A DNA stretch of 19,445 nt. It comes from Krasilnikovozyma curviuscula (taxonomy: Eukaryota; Basidiomycota; Tremellomycetes; Cystofilobasidiales; Mrakiaceae). The stretch lies in assembly GCA_014825775.1 (NCBI GenBank), contig MVAQ01000321.1, positions 1 through 19,445 on the forward strand, given 5' to 3'. The position numbers and the translations under genes are program-made. Below, piece after piece: positions 10,858 to 19,445 of the stretch (its first letter is position 1; each line of letters starts with the position of its first letter). The notes below the pieces were generated by a model. The model ran no database searches. It saw nothing but the letters and a program-made list of their open reading frames with translations, and had not been told where the DNA came from.

Positions 10858-12487
10858 CTACCACTTTCCATTCCAGATCTTCTTCCTCTCCTCCAACCAC
10901 TCCTCGTGTCTTTTACCAGCTCCCTTCTTGATTGTAACTTTCCCACCGGGCGTTGGGGCTCGAATGACTTTAACGCTTCTTTCTCTCACTGAATCCTCAC
11001 GAGCCGCTTGAGCTCGTGTCTCGGGATTGGAGATGAAATTAGAACCTCGTTTCGTGAGACCGAGTGAAGCGGAGACGGTGGTTCGGAGGAAAACCTAAAG
11101 TAGTAACATGCAACGTCAAAAGGCATTAGACAGAACGAGAGCATTAGAAAAATGAACGGGGATCAGGGGAGTTATTCTGTACACAAAACAGAGAGTGGTC
11201 ACTCACGCTGAAGTTTGGAGTGTTGGTCGTTGAGTCGCAAATAACTGAGGATATACCTCCTGGTACAACTGGAGAACAGATGCATTTTGGATACATCTGG
11301 TTCAACTCATTTGCTTTACTATTGTCGAACTGGAGAACCGGTAAACAATTTATGACAATGTCAATTACTACTTTGTTATCAGAAAAAAAAGGATGAGATG
11401 GCATGTGCTCACGATGGCATAAGTATCTGACTGCTGGGGTGCACAAGCTAACAGCAGATCAGGTAGTTAGGCTTATGGAGAGTAAGAAGAGTATGAGCAG
11501 AAAGACTCTCTCACCTTGGATGCAGCCAGCTGAATGTTAAAAGATTAGTTCAGCAGTCAACAAAACATTCGGCCCAACGCAAGGTGTCGAATGCAGACCA
11601 GGAGGACTCTCACCTAGTGTGTTATCGAAAGGAGTTGGATATGTGGGAAGATAGTACTGGCTGTTTCCACCTTGGTCATTAGACGTGAAGCAGGCAGTTT
11701 GTCCTGTAGATGCACCACTGGGACCTTGGTTCGCAAACGAAGAATAGATCGAAGCCTGAACCATCCAAACAATTATTGCCTCTCTCTACTAGCTTGCTGA
11801 AGGGAATCTGAAACTCACTGAATCGCTATCATCGATGCCGGCTGTGCAGTCAACCTAGTAAAAACATCATCCCCACCGTAAGTTAAAAAAAAAAAAGCTG
11901 CAGAGCGCCAGAGCCCAAAACGTTCAATCATCTCTTACGGTAGTTGCGTAATCCAGATTACCGTTGGAGACGAGAGAAGTGTAACTGAAGCATCCGCAGT
12001 TTGTGGACAAAGGATTTCCTTTCTGAGAGCCTTGTGATCCGTCAAAGTCTGTCAGTGAGATGTAGGGTAAGCTTTAAGAAAATAGAAAATAGACGCATTC
12101 ACCTATATAAATCATGAACTGTTGGTTTATCTGAGTAGTTGTACAAAAAGTTTTACATTGAGCGTAGGTGACTGTATGGGTAGAAGACGTTGTCCCTGCT
12201 TGAGATGGAGTGCTTGGGTCGATGCCGGCGTAACAGTTTGCGAACTTTTGAAGAAGCAGAAATTTGAGATGGAGGTAATATGAGGGGAATATCAAGTTCC
12301 GTGACATGTAGAAGAAAGAATTTCAGGTAAGAGATACAGTCAGAATGCACGAGTAGCAAAGCCAGAGCATCTCGGTTGACATCGTCGCCCTACTCTCTCA
12401 CAACCCCACACTTACCGTGAAAGCCTGGACTTGAGCGAAGACAATGTAGGGTGCTAAACCGAGTAGAAGAAACAGATACAACAGCAT
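10858..12487 (-). CDS. Secreted cysteine-rich protein, unknown function
   Basis: Spliced model: exons 12487-12416, 12244-12103, 12048-11939, 11854-11819, 11755-11614, 11529-11515, 11447-11413, 11329-11207, 11094-10858; 912 nt, 303 aa. Residues 1-18 (MLLYLFLLLGLAPYIVFA) form a clear signal peptide. The mature part holds 12 cysteines, an even number suited to six disulfides: NCYAGID, QCKTFC, NCGCFS, DCTAGID, TACF, GCI, ACAP, KCIC and VICD. The first part somewhat recalls WSC-like extracellular modules of basidiomycetes, which is a loose resemblance only. Residues 226-303, encoded by the last exon, have no Cys and are strongly basic, with a KR pair at 240-241 that could be a Kex2-type site. There is no membrane segment or GPI signal, so the protein is probably exported to the wall or medium. 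Exon 6 is only 15 nt. The start follows an in-frame upstream stop. The family is not recognised. Confidence 0.72.
11515..11529 (-). other. 15-nt microexon of the Cys-rich gene
   Basis: The sequence CTGGCTGCATCCAAG is bordered by CATTCAG and GTGAGAG and adds AGCIQ between flanking exons, with phase 1 on both sides. It supplies one cysteine (the eighth of twelve). Skipping it would keep the frame and remove that Cys. Confidence 0.65.
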
Positions 12488-13315
12488 GCTGAAGATGTTT
12501 GGAAAGGCCAATAGTCGTTCTATCGAAGGGCGAGGTGCCTGTGGATGAGGAGGTTGGGCGTTAACTGAGGTGTTCTTTCGAACGTCAAAACTTCTTATTC
12601 ACACTTGATGCGGACACCTTTCGCCATCTTTGAGTCTTTGTGTATCAGAGTTTCAACTGCTGACATGATTTGGGTAAAATGAAGAGCGACGGTTTAGAGT
12701 TTCGTATAAAGTTTGAGCGCCACCTCCTCGATTTGTTGCGATCGATCAGAGTAAAGTTTGGGTCCTGTTGATCACTGCAGAGTGCGGGATGCCTTTCAAT
12801 ATGTTTTAGTCAACAGGACTAACAATGTAAAAAAGATGAGTTGAAAGTTGGTGCTAAATGATGGGAAATCGACGAGTGCGAGCAAACCAACCTGCCGTCC
12901 TACCAATCGCCCAGAACCTAACCTTGAGGCTAATAAATGAATGAATATCCGGTTAAAAGAAAATAGTACGTTTTTGTAATGTGATGGGAGTATTGGTGAC
13001 GATAGCCGATTGTGAAAGCTTCAGGAGGGGGTTCAAGGACTTCTCCTATACTGCTCAGAAGTAACTAATACTGGCGAGAAATTTGATTGATCCTCCTTCA
13101 CCTACATAAATAGAGCTGACCACTTCCAATAATCTGAAAGTTTGAGTGAAGTTGGCTGAGTTTGAGTAACCCCGAAGATCTGATAGTGGCCACTCCCGTT
13201 GTGGCTCGTGCTGCTCGTGCCGTGACGTTCAGAATTCTTTCGCTGAAGCCATTATACGTTCTGGTCGGCTATTTGAGCCTAATTAAACCTCTAGGGTCTC
13301 CTTGCTCAGCCCGAG
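12488..13315. promoter_or_regulatory. Long divergent intergenic region
   Basis: These 828 bp separate the Cys-rich gene (-) from the 4-TM gene (+), the longest spacer in the window. A TATA-like TATAAAG lies near 12705 and TACATAAATAG at 13103-13113, the latter about 200 bp before the + start. No ATG occurs between about 13120 and 13316, so 13316 is the first ATG of the presumed leader. I find no supported open frame or RNA gene here. A role as promoter of both genes is inferred. Confidence 0.5.
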
Positions 13316-14296
13316 ATGCAGTCTCTGGCTGAGTATCTCAAGCCAGTTGCAGCTTCTATCGACTCCTCCGACGTGGTTGATTCGGGAGGCCACTATAAAC
13401 GAAGGGCTAGCCACAATTTCCCAGCTTCTGTACTTCTCAGCATCGTGACTGCTGTCTACGGTGGTTGGGCTCATTGGAATGTGATGACCATCTTTCCCCT
13501 TCCCTGGCTACTTTATTTTTAGGCTTCTCGTTGAACCATCTTGCTCCTTTCTTACACTAGAACGACCCTTCCACCCCGCTATGGGCAAATCAGACAACTT
13601 ACTTCTGGATTCCAATCCTCTCAGGAATCACAGGTGTTCTTGTGTACCTGTTTTGGCTGCAACCAATCCTAAAATCTCACATCTACAAGGACCCTTGGAT
13701 GCTGGAACCTCCCAACAAGTTCTCACCTTACCCTTACACTTACAATGTCGCTGAGCTACTGCTTTCAGGATCACTCATGCTCGTTTGGATGGGTAAGAGT
13801 CTTCCGTTTCTCCATGCTGTCGTCCATGGGGCTATCGTGGCGTTCCAACGCTGAACTTTCATTTTTTTGTCATTGGCAGCCTCCCTCTGGATTTTTAAAC
13901 ATCCCAAGGGAGCCATTGATCAGCAGCCTATAAAAGGTGTTTACGATCCCTATGATGACAGTGAGTTGTCGCCTCTCCCTGTCTGCTTCATTCCTCCCCT
14001 GATTCTAATATGGCTCTGTGGTCCACAGTCATGATCCTCGGTGTATCTCAGACGCTTCTTCTGTTCATAATCACATGTCGTGTGTGGGTCAAATGTTTAG
14101 TTGAGAGCCGATGCTATGGCAATGACGAGGTCAGTGATCTGTCGTCGGGCGATCCCTTCCTCTCCCTTTCACCAATGTGACTCTTCCGATAACAAGCAAG
14201 CTAACTCTGATAATTAATCCCATTCTTTCCTTTGTTGCATGGGCCTCATATCTGCCTTAGGTCTGGAAGCTTAATGTAAAGCCATGGTGGAAATGA
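13316..14296 (+). CDS. Four-pass membrane protein, unknown function
   Basis: Spliced model: exons 13316-13480, 13561-13792, 13880-13960, 14029-14129, 14261-14296; 615 nt, 204 aa. Four hydrophobic segments are visible: ASVLLSIVTAVYGGWAHW (about 37-54), TYFWIPILSGITGVLVYLFW (68-87), VAELLLSGSLMLVWMASLWIF (about 117-138) and IMILGVSQTLLLFIITCRVWV (about 160-181). An NQT sequon at 65-67 sits in the first loop, which would be luminal or extracellular. The tail is short and ends KPWWK. The topology suggests a small plasma or organelle membrane protein. I do not recognise the family (four segments alone recall tetraspanins or EXPERA proteins, but no diagnostic motif is seen). The next gene downstream on the same strand is also a membrane protein. 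Confidence 0.7.
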
Positions 14297-14625
14297 TCAT
14301 GTATCATAAGCGCTAAGACCTATCAGGCATCCAGACGCCGATCTTTGAGCTGTATTGTACCAAAACTTGAACTTAGACAAATGGGTTAACTTCAACCATG
14401 TATACAATGTATATTATGAAGTTCTAGTTTCTAGTTGTGCGGACAGAGCTACTCCTAGCACTTGCACGCAGAAAACATCACCTAGAGATTTCCACGCGGT
14501 CCTAATCCAGTGGCTGGAAATAAGCTGTCGATAGCCTGAAGATTGTCGTCCCAAGCGAAGTGCCACCTTGTCTCTGCTCTGACTGCCACCTTCTCTTCAT
14601 TCAAAGGTGTGGAAACGAATCAACA
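14297..14625. other. Spacer between two membrane-protein genes
   Basis: The 329 bp hold the 3' UTR of the upstream gene (AT-rich around 14395-14440) and the promoter of the next. An ATG-free pyrimidine-rich stretch precedes the start at 14626. No gene is seen. Confidence 0.5.
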
Positions 14626-15773
14626 ATGTCTAATAATCGAAGTAGTATCCTCGATCGTGTGATGGCGAAGCACGTCGTGAGCTTTGCAAATGTGTCGATC
14701 AATGTCGGTACGTCTCTCTCGTTTACTACCCTCCATGTTCAGGAGACATGGGTCATCTTCAAACAGTAAGGTCACTCATAACCAAGTGGAAATTCTACAG
14801 GCCTTCTCCTCAAAGTGCAAGCAGTGCTCTGCATCTTCCTCTCCATCGCCAGTGCGCCTTGGTGGAATCTGCCGCTGTTCCTGCTCGGCACACTCTCACC
14901 TTCGGCCCAGCGCTCCACCCGTGCCGAAGTAGTTACACTCAGGCTGTACTCTATGCTTCTCATCTTTTCGTTAGTCGGTGACATGGTTTGGTTGTTCACG
15001 CCACCGAAACCTTGGCCAACCACGATTGCGTTCGTACTTGAGCTATCGTTGTCAAAAGTGAGCACTGCTATCAATCTATAACAAGAAGGGTCTCTTTCTT
15101 GATTCTATTTCTTGAAGCCAATATATTCTCTCTTGCTTGAAGGTTATTTTCATTTCATCTTCAGTCAACACCCTTTGGCTTGTCGGCTCATCGCTCTTTT
15201 CCACCGGCGTCCCTGACGATGACGACTTATCTGGGCTCCTTCCCACCCCAATCGACGATTCAGAGCAGGACATTTTGTATAAAGATACTGAGATCAAACC
15301 CTCACTACTGATCGGTAAGCGGATGGTGTTTGGTAACTCTACACCACAGCAGTACTGACTGGCAAGTATCGCAGTTACTCTTCTTGGCCTTCAAATGATT
15401 ATAGCAGCATCACTCCACCTGATCCATGTTGTCCACGGCCGAAGGACCTATGTGCCTTTCTATACCTTTCCCATCGTTGCATACGCCCTCATCAGCTCCA
15501 TCATTTCTAGCAGAAAAACAGTATGGAGGTTCTCCAGTCTTATCCTTGCTCTCTCTGTGATGCTGGATATCATTCTATTTGTTGATTACGTCGAGAGCGC
15601 GATCAGACCTAATCAAATGGGAACGCTTTTTTGGGTCAAGTTTGCTTTGATTGTGGCGCTGATGATCTCAAAGGTGACCAGTCATCTCTCTTTCTCGAAA
15701 TTGAATGGTATACTAACGTCTCTTCCTTCCGATCCAACAGGGGGTCACCTCGGTGTTGATGTACCGTAATTAA
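14626..15773 (+). CDS. Multi-pass (about 7 TM) membrane protein, unknown
   Basis: Spliced model: exons 14626-14707, 14801-15057, 15143-15314, 15375-15673, 15741-15773; 843 nt, 280 aa. Hydrophobic segments lie at about 33-57 (AVLCIFLSIASAPWWNLPLF), 74-94 (LRLYSMLLIFSLVGDMVWLF), 101-133, 168-190 (LLGLQMIIAASLHLIHVV), 202-215, 224-243 (SLILALSVMLDIILFVDYV) and 254-278. Acidic residues inside or beside segments (GDMVW, MLDII, FVDYV) could be functional in a channel or carrier. An acidic loop with four Asp in a row separates segments 3 and 4 (about 137-156). Introns of 60-93 nt have canonical ends, and all phases fit. I do not recognise the family. The terminal exon encodes only ten residues. The neighbouring 4-TM gene is co-oriented 329 bp upstream, which allows but does not prove a shared role. 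Confidence 0.72.
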
Positions 15774-16345
15774 CATGTTGTCGAAGTTCATTGGGCAGGG
15801 ATCAATCCTTCTGGGAAAAGGATATCGAAAATGATGTTAGTAGTTGTGCTAATACCCTCAAGATGTTGTGTAGGGCTTCTCCAATCCTGTGCGATGAAAC
15901 TCAGCTTTAATTTGTATATATTCTGAAATTTCATCTCGCATTTAAACAACTCTACAACTTCTAACAGTCATATTAGACTAATGTACTACAATAATGTCTA
16001 AGGATCTAGCTCATATCTAGCTTGTTTAACATTTCCTTCAAGAATGTTGACTACTTACCGCGTCGTTCGCGACACGAAAGAGGTCAAGCGCGAGGGTCAC
16101 CTAGACTCTCAACGTGATTTCTGAATTGCTGACCAATTGGCACTCAAATTTAAGTTGAGTAATTCTCTGCTATGCTAAAATAGTCAGGTTCGTTCAGCTC
16201 ATTCGGCTTCTCAGCAGAAAAAAAAAGAGGAAGCTGGCAATTGCCGTTGGCTGATTCCCTTCTTTCTCCCTTTGTTTTTTTTTTCCTTTATATTTTTCTG
16301 GGGACTCTGCCTTTCAGCTTCAGATCCATCTTTGCATACCGAATA
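15774..16345. other. Spacer before the OB-like gene
   Basis: This 572-bp stretch holds the 3' UTR of the 7-TM gene (AT-rich with TATATATTC near 15916) and the promoter of the next + gene. A short direct repeat TCTAGCT occurs twice within about 20 bp (near 16005 and 16016). T-rich runs at 16263-16300 lie just before the start codon. No gene or RNA is supported. Confidence 0.5.
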
Positions 16346-17050
16346 ATGGCCTCTTTCAAGAATCCAACGCAAAAGACGTTTCAGAAATCGACAGCCAACG
16401 TCCCCGCGACAGCAACACTCGTCACCGTTCCTCTCCTCGCCCAACCCACCCACTTATACAAAAAGATTCGGACAGCAGGTCAATTGCGAGGCTATGATCA
16501 TACTTCTGGCTGGTTTTTGCTCGAGGCTGGTGGAATAGCTGTCTGGGTGGACCCAAGTGGAGTCTTTGGCGGTGAAGGGGAAGAGCCTGAGGGATGGGAG
16601 CCTGAAAACGAGGAGGAACAACAGGTCATCTTGCATAAGGGTGATGGTGGAACTCTATGGGATGCTGTAGACAATGCTGATTTTTCGCCTAAAAATGTGC
16701 AGAGGAAGCAGTACTGGAGGGACGACGGGTTAGGGAACAAGTTTGGAAAGCTGCTCGATATGAAGATTCCGGTCGTCGTTGTTGGAGAGCTTGAGGAGCC
16801 AGTAAGGACTTTGTCATTTCTTCTCTGGCTCACGTTGTACTCAGTTGCTGACATTTCCCGCCCTTTCATGCCATGCTAGTCTGGCAATCTTCCGCTAGTA
16901 CCAGCTCTGAAACCCCATCAACAACAGTTCACAGTTCTACCAGGGGTATTCCTTGAAGCTCTTCTCTTAGAGACGGACCACGACCTTGACCTTCAGCAAT
17001 GGTCCTTTGTCGTTGAAGAAAGAATGCGCCTGGTCCCTGGCAAAGGCTAA
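16346..17050 (+). CDS. Hypothetical protein, possible OB-fold
   Basis: Two exons, 16346-16801 and 16880-17050, joined over a 78-nt GTAAGG...TAG intron; 627 nt, 208 aa. The first ATG of the open frame (MASFKNPTQKTFQ) is used. Residues 38-72 (YKKIRTAGQLRGYDHTSGW, then an AVWVD strand) have the hydrophobic pattern of the first strands of an OB-fold. An acidic Glu-rich linker (about 77-92) and a second strand-rich part with KIPVVVVGELEEP (about 140-152) follow. This weakly recalls small nucleic-acid-binding OB proteins such as TEN1 or RPA-type subunits, but no diagnostic residue lets me assign one. It ends VEERMRLVPGKG. The protein has no signal or membrane segment and is probably nuclear or cytosolic. 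Confidence 0.7.
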
Positions 17051-17407
17051 CAGATCGCTGTACCGCAATGCATCACCTCCTCAACTCAATTTTCTCCGCA
17101 TTATGTACTATTCGATCTTGTGCTCGGCTTCTAGGTACCTCGGCATCTCTTACAGGGTCATGTCATCAATTGCTGGCGTGCAGGCCTTTGCAGGCGGACC
17201 TGGATCGTACGCAATCTCGGGTATCATTCAGCAACCTTCCACCAACCATCATCTATTAGGTCTTCAGGATAATGTCAGGATAAAGCTGCAGGTCCCTTCG
17301 ATTTCCGTCGCGTCACACCTCGCTCATTGCCTCCCCACCCTGATAGATGATATTCTGGAAGAAACTCTCAGCTACTGTATCACGTCTTCTTTGAAATCAT
17401 CTTTGGG
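17051..17407. other. Convergent spacer, weak minus micro-ORF
   Basis: These 357 bp lie between the OB-like gene (+) and the proposed small minus gene. A 25-codon minus frame from 17227 (MIPEIAYDPGPPAKA start) runs into a GTAAGAG donor at 17153 but finds no convincing next exon before 17050. A + frame (16986-17561) crosses the region but begins inside the preceding gene in another frame and shows no motif. I leave the region unassigned, most likely 3' UTRs. Confidence 0.4.
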
Positions 17408-17883
17408 TCAAGTCATCTTTTTCGCCTCCTTCTCGTCTCCAAAAGGTTCCACTTTTTTGGATACAGGGTCTTGGTTCAGGAAGGGGTCATCCGTTCGTTT
17501 CGGATCGGCCAGCTGCTTCAAGAGACGTTATAATCTCTCCTTTGTTGAATCGGGGTCATGAGATCTGAGTTCAGTGTCAACATGGAGAGGGCAAGGATGA
17601 GTGACAGGTTGGAATAAGATGATGTCGATGAATGCAGCACAACACAGAACAGCAGAGCAAGCAGCTCAGCACGAGAGCTGGCAACTCTCACTTGGAGTTG
17701 ATCGTTGACTGTGCACGACTGGATGACCCGATCATTTCACGTCACTCCTTGCGAACAAACATCCAGCTGCACCCTCTTTAGACCAAGTATCTCGTATGAA
17801 CAACTGCTTCCTTATTGCCGCAGAATGACTAGAGCTGTTATCTATAACAATCATCGGGCTCTTGCAACTCACTTTGTAAACAT
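17408..17883 (-). CDS. Small hypothetical protein, proposed model
   Basis: Proposed exons: 17883-17873, 17828-17761, 17708-17692, 17512-17408 (201 nt, 66 aa). It starts MFTN, continues HSAAIRKQLFIRDTWSKE, and ends with DPFLNQDPVSKKVEPFGDE and a short lysine-rich tail before TGA. Donors GTGAGT (17872) and GTGAGAG (17691) and the branch/acceptor TATAAC...GCAG before 17512 are good, and all phases fit. The second intron is uncertain: donor 17760 (GTTTGT, 52 nt) or 17772 (GTGCAG, 64 nt), differing by four codons. An alternative ATG at 17854 avoids the first 44-nt intron and gives 71 aa. Composition (charged, Pro/Asp-rich, no stops once spliced) looks coding. The function is unknown; a small mitochondrial or ribosomal accessory protein would fit by size only. 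Confidence 0.42.
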
Positions 17884-18035
17884 GCTTCCTTATATCCGTA
17901 CAGCTGCTTCATCGTAGTCGCCAGAGACGAGTAGAGTAGAAACAGAATACGAAGAAGTCAGCTTGCCGCACGGCCTCTCCTGCCCTCCGTCTCCAGTATC
18001 TCTCGTCTTAGAGCCCCGGACGGCTTCCCAATACC
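17884..18035. promoter_or_regulatory. Short divergent promoter region
   Basis: About 150 bp separate the proposed small minus gene from the Zn-cluster regulator on +. If both models are right, it is a shared bidirectional promoter. An in-frame TAG at 18009-18011 blocks upstream extension of the regulator. No TATA box is seen. Confidence 0.4.
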
Positions 18036-19396
18036 ATGCCGCCATCCTGGATGCCTACAAACCGAAGGCATGCCAGGAATGCCTGTGAAATGTTAGTTGT
18101 TGAGTGGTTTCCGTTGCAAGATTCCACTGATCCAACGATTTCTGTTTAGTTGTCGAAAGAGAAAGATTCGTTGTTCAGGTACAGTCACTTTATCGTCTCG
18201 TCTCATACACTGGCCCTTACTTCTTACTGGCTATTCATTCTCTTCACAGGCACTTCCCCATGCACATTTTGTATAGCGAGAAGCTTCCCATGCCAATTTT
18301 CAGGCGTGGATCGCAGAAGGTAAGGAGGGCGCGGAAAAGTCGATTAGAGGATACGGAAAACTTGACTTGTCGGCTTTCCCCCTTCTCGCAGAGGTCAATC
18401 AGAACAGCCCTGTGCTTCTCTTTCAATTGGAATCGAAACGCATCTCAACACGCCAGACTCTCATGACACCAATGAAGGAGAGGGAGAGGCTTATGAAGAG
18501 CAGGACGAAGAAGATGAATTACTAGGAGAAGTACAAGGATCCTCTTCGGAGACGTCCGCAGCCTTTGATCCTATCCTCGTTGACACTCCTTCCGAACGCA
18601 CCGTCCTTAACCAACCCTACACTCTAGGAGCCCTAAAGTTATGCGCCAATGGCAGACTCATAATAACCGAAGGATCCACCTTCTTTCGAGCTGTTGAACC
18701 TCGTGTTATAACCCTTCCATTTGAACCTCATGGTCTAGGACTCCAACCCGCTAGACCTTACGAATGTGTCAATTGGGACATCGTCATTCCAATCAGCACG
18801 TACACTCCCGCCGTCGATTGGACCCTCTACACCACCTCCGAATTTGGTTTATCTCAACAAGACCACGAGAAACTCCTCCTCTACGCATTTTCTACAGATT
18901 TTCATTACGGAATGAACTCTGATTTTCAGCCTCGTTTCCGATCTGCTTGGAGACTCGACCCCAACGCTAGGACAGCAGACTACTCCCTCTTCCTTCACCT
19001 CATCATCCTATCTTTCGGTTGTAGGTACTGTTCAGATAGGAAAGTTACCGTCAGGACATCAGTTTCAGGAACCCACGAAGAAAGAGGGAGTATCTATTTC
19101 TCGAGGGCAGAGAAGATGGTAATGGAAGAGGCGCGTTCCCCAGAGATCAGTTCAATGGTAGGGTTGTATTTGATGAGTGTTTATCAGATGGGGATGTCCC
19201 AAGAGTGAGTAGGAAAACGAAAATAAAATAAAAAATGATGCTACTCGTAGGATCAGGCTAACAGCTGTACGTACCCTACTCAGTCAATCGGCTTGTACAT
19301 ATCATGGTAAGAGAAGAAGAGATGATCGCCGTCAAGATCAGCGAACGCTACTAACATCACTTCGATCAGCCCTAGCAGTCTTCTTGGCCCAAGATT
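18036..19396 (+). CDS. Zn2Cys6 fungal transcription factor, 5' part
   Basis: Visible exons: 18036-18091, 18150-18178, 18250-18319, 18392-19204, 19284-19306, 19370-19396; a GTAAGT donor at 19397 leads off the window, so the gene is partial. The Zn2Cys6 binuclear cluster is complete at residues 17-43: CEICRKRKIRC then CTFCIARSFPC, spacing C-x2-C-x6-C-x5-C-x2-C-x6-C, assembled from three small exons. An acidic linker (about 85-105) follows. From about 215 the fungal-specific TF domain begins, with SLFLHLIILSFGCRYC, YFSRAEKMVMEEA, MVGLYLMSVYQMGM and, over two further introns, TYHALAVFLAQD. Known role: such factors bind CGG half-sites as dimers and control metabolic or stress genes in the nucleus. 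Acceptor 19283 was chosen over 19250 because CTAAC at 19258-19262 is an ideal branch site and the homology then runs without insertion. Targets are unknown. Confidence 0.88.
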
Positions 19397-19445
19397 GTAA
19401 GTAACCACACTTGAGTCTGCACTCTCAAGCTGACATCTCCTTCCC

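Noticed and set aside
10596..10946. A 116-codon minus frame across the end of the Cys-rich gene
   Set aside because: The neighbouring frame continues the spliced Cys-rich gene in phase to a stop at 10858. This one would run over the HIR1 3' end and has no motif.
13020..13050. GGTTCAAGGAC, tRNA B-box-like
   Set aside because: The final CC of the B box is not matched, and no acceptor or anticodon stem can be folded around it.
16986..17561. A 191-codon + frame
   Set aside because: It begins inside exon 2 of the OB-like gene in another frame and runs antisense to the better-supported small minus gene. No recognisable domain.
19251..19283. Acceptor at 19250 for the Zn-cluster gene
   Set aside because: It would make a 46-nt intron and insert about 11 residues in the fungal TF domain. 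The CTAAC just downstream fits as branch site for the acceptor at 19283.

Overview
The window looks like nuclear DNA of a basidiomycete fungus, most likely a tremellomycete (Cryptococcus/Kwoniella-like). The reasons are many short introns (mostly 54-131 nt) with GT-AG ends and CTAAC-type branch sites, small compact genes on both strands, a fungal HIR1, a Zn2Cys6 regulator and a nuclear tRNA with A/B boxes. The lineage is an inference from style; no marker gene proves it. Gene models were spliced by hand: every junction was checked for frame, and many for agreement with family motifs. Exon lists are in the entries.

Layout, left to right. (1) tRNA-Asp(GTC) on +, with a T6 terminator. (2) A large minus-strand Rho-type GEF (8 exons, 1075 aa, split DH domain plus PH domain, one GC-AG intron). 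(3) A minus-strand GYF-domain splicing factor of the LIN1/CD2BP2 family, with an uncertain last exon. (4) Divergently, on +, HIR1/HIRA, the WD40 subunit of the HIR histone H3-H4 chaperone (11 exons, 970 aa). (5) Convergent to it, a minus-strand secreted cysteine-rich protein (9 exons, 303 aa, 12 Cys, 15-nt microexon). (6) After an 828-bp divergent spacer, two consecutive + genes for unrecognised membrane proteins, with 4 and about 7 membrane segments. (7) A + gene for a 208-aa protein with an OB-fold-like appearance and no confident family. (8) A proposed very small minus-strand gene (66-71 aa). (9) Divergent from it, the 5' part of a Zn2Cys6 transcription factor that runs off the right edge.

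The left half is housekeeping (Rho signalling, U5 snRNP, histone deposition). The right half (10.8-19.4 kb) has lineage-restricted-looking secreted and membrane proteins ending in a DNA-binding regulator. A shared function for the right half is conceivable but is not shown by the sequence. I saw no transposon, CRISPR, viral or bacterial-type system. The points most worth checking are the GC-AG intron inside the DH domain, the small minus gene at 17.4-17.9 kb, the microexon-rich Cys-rich secreted protein, and the alternative C-terminus of the LIN1 homologue.
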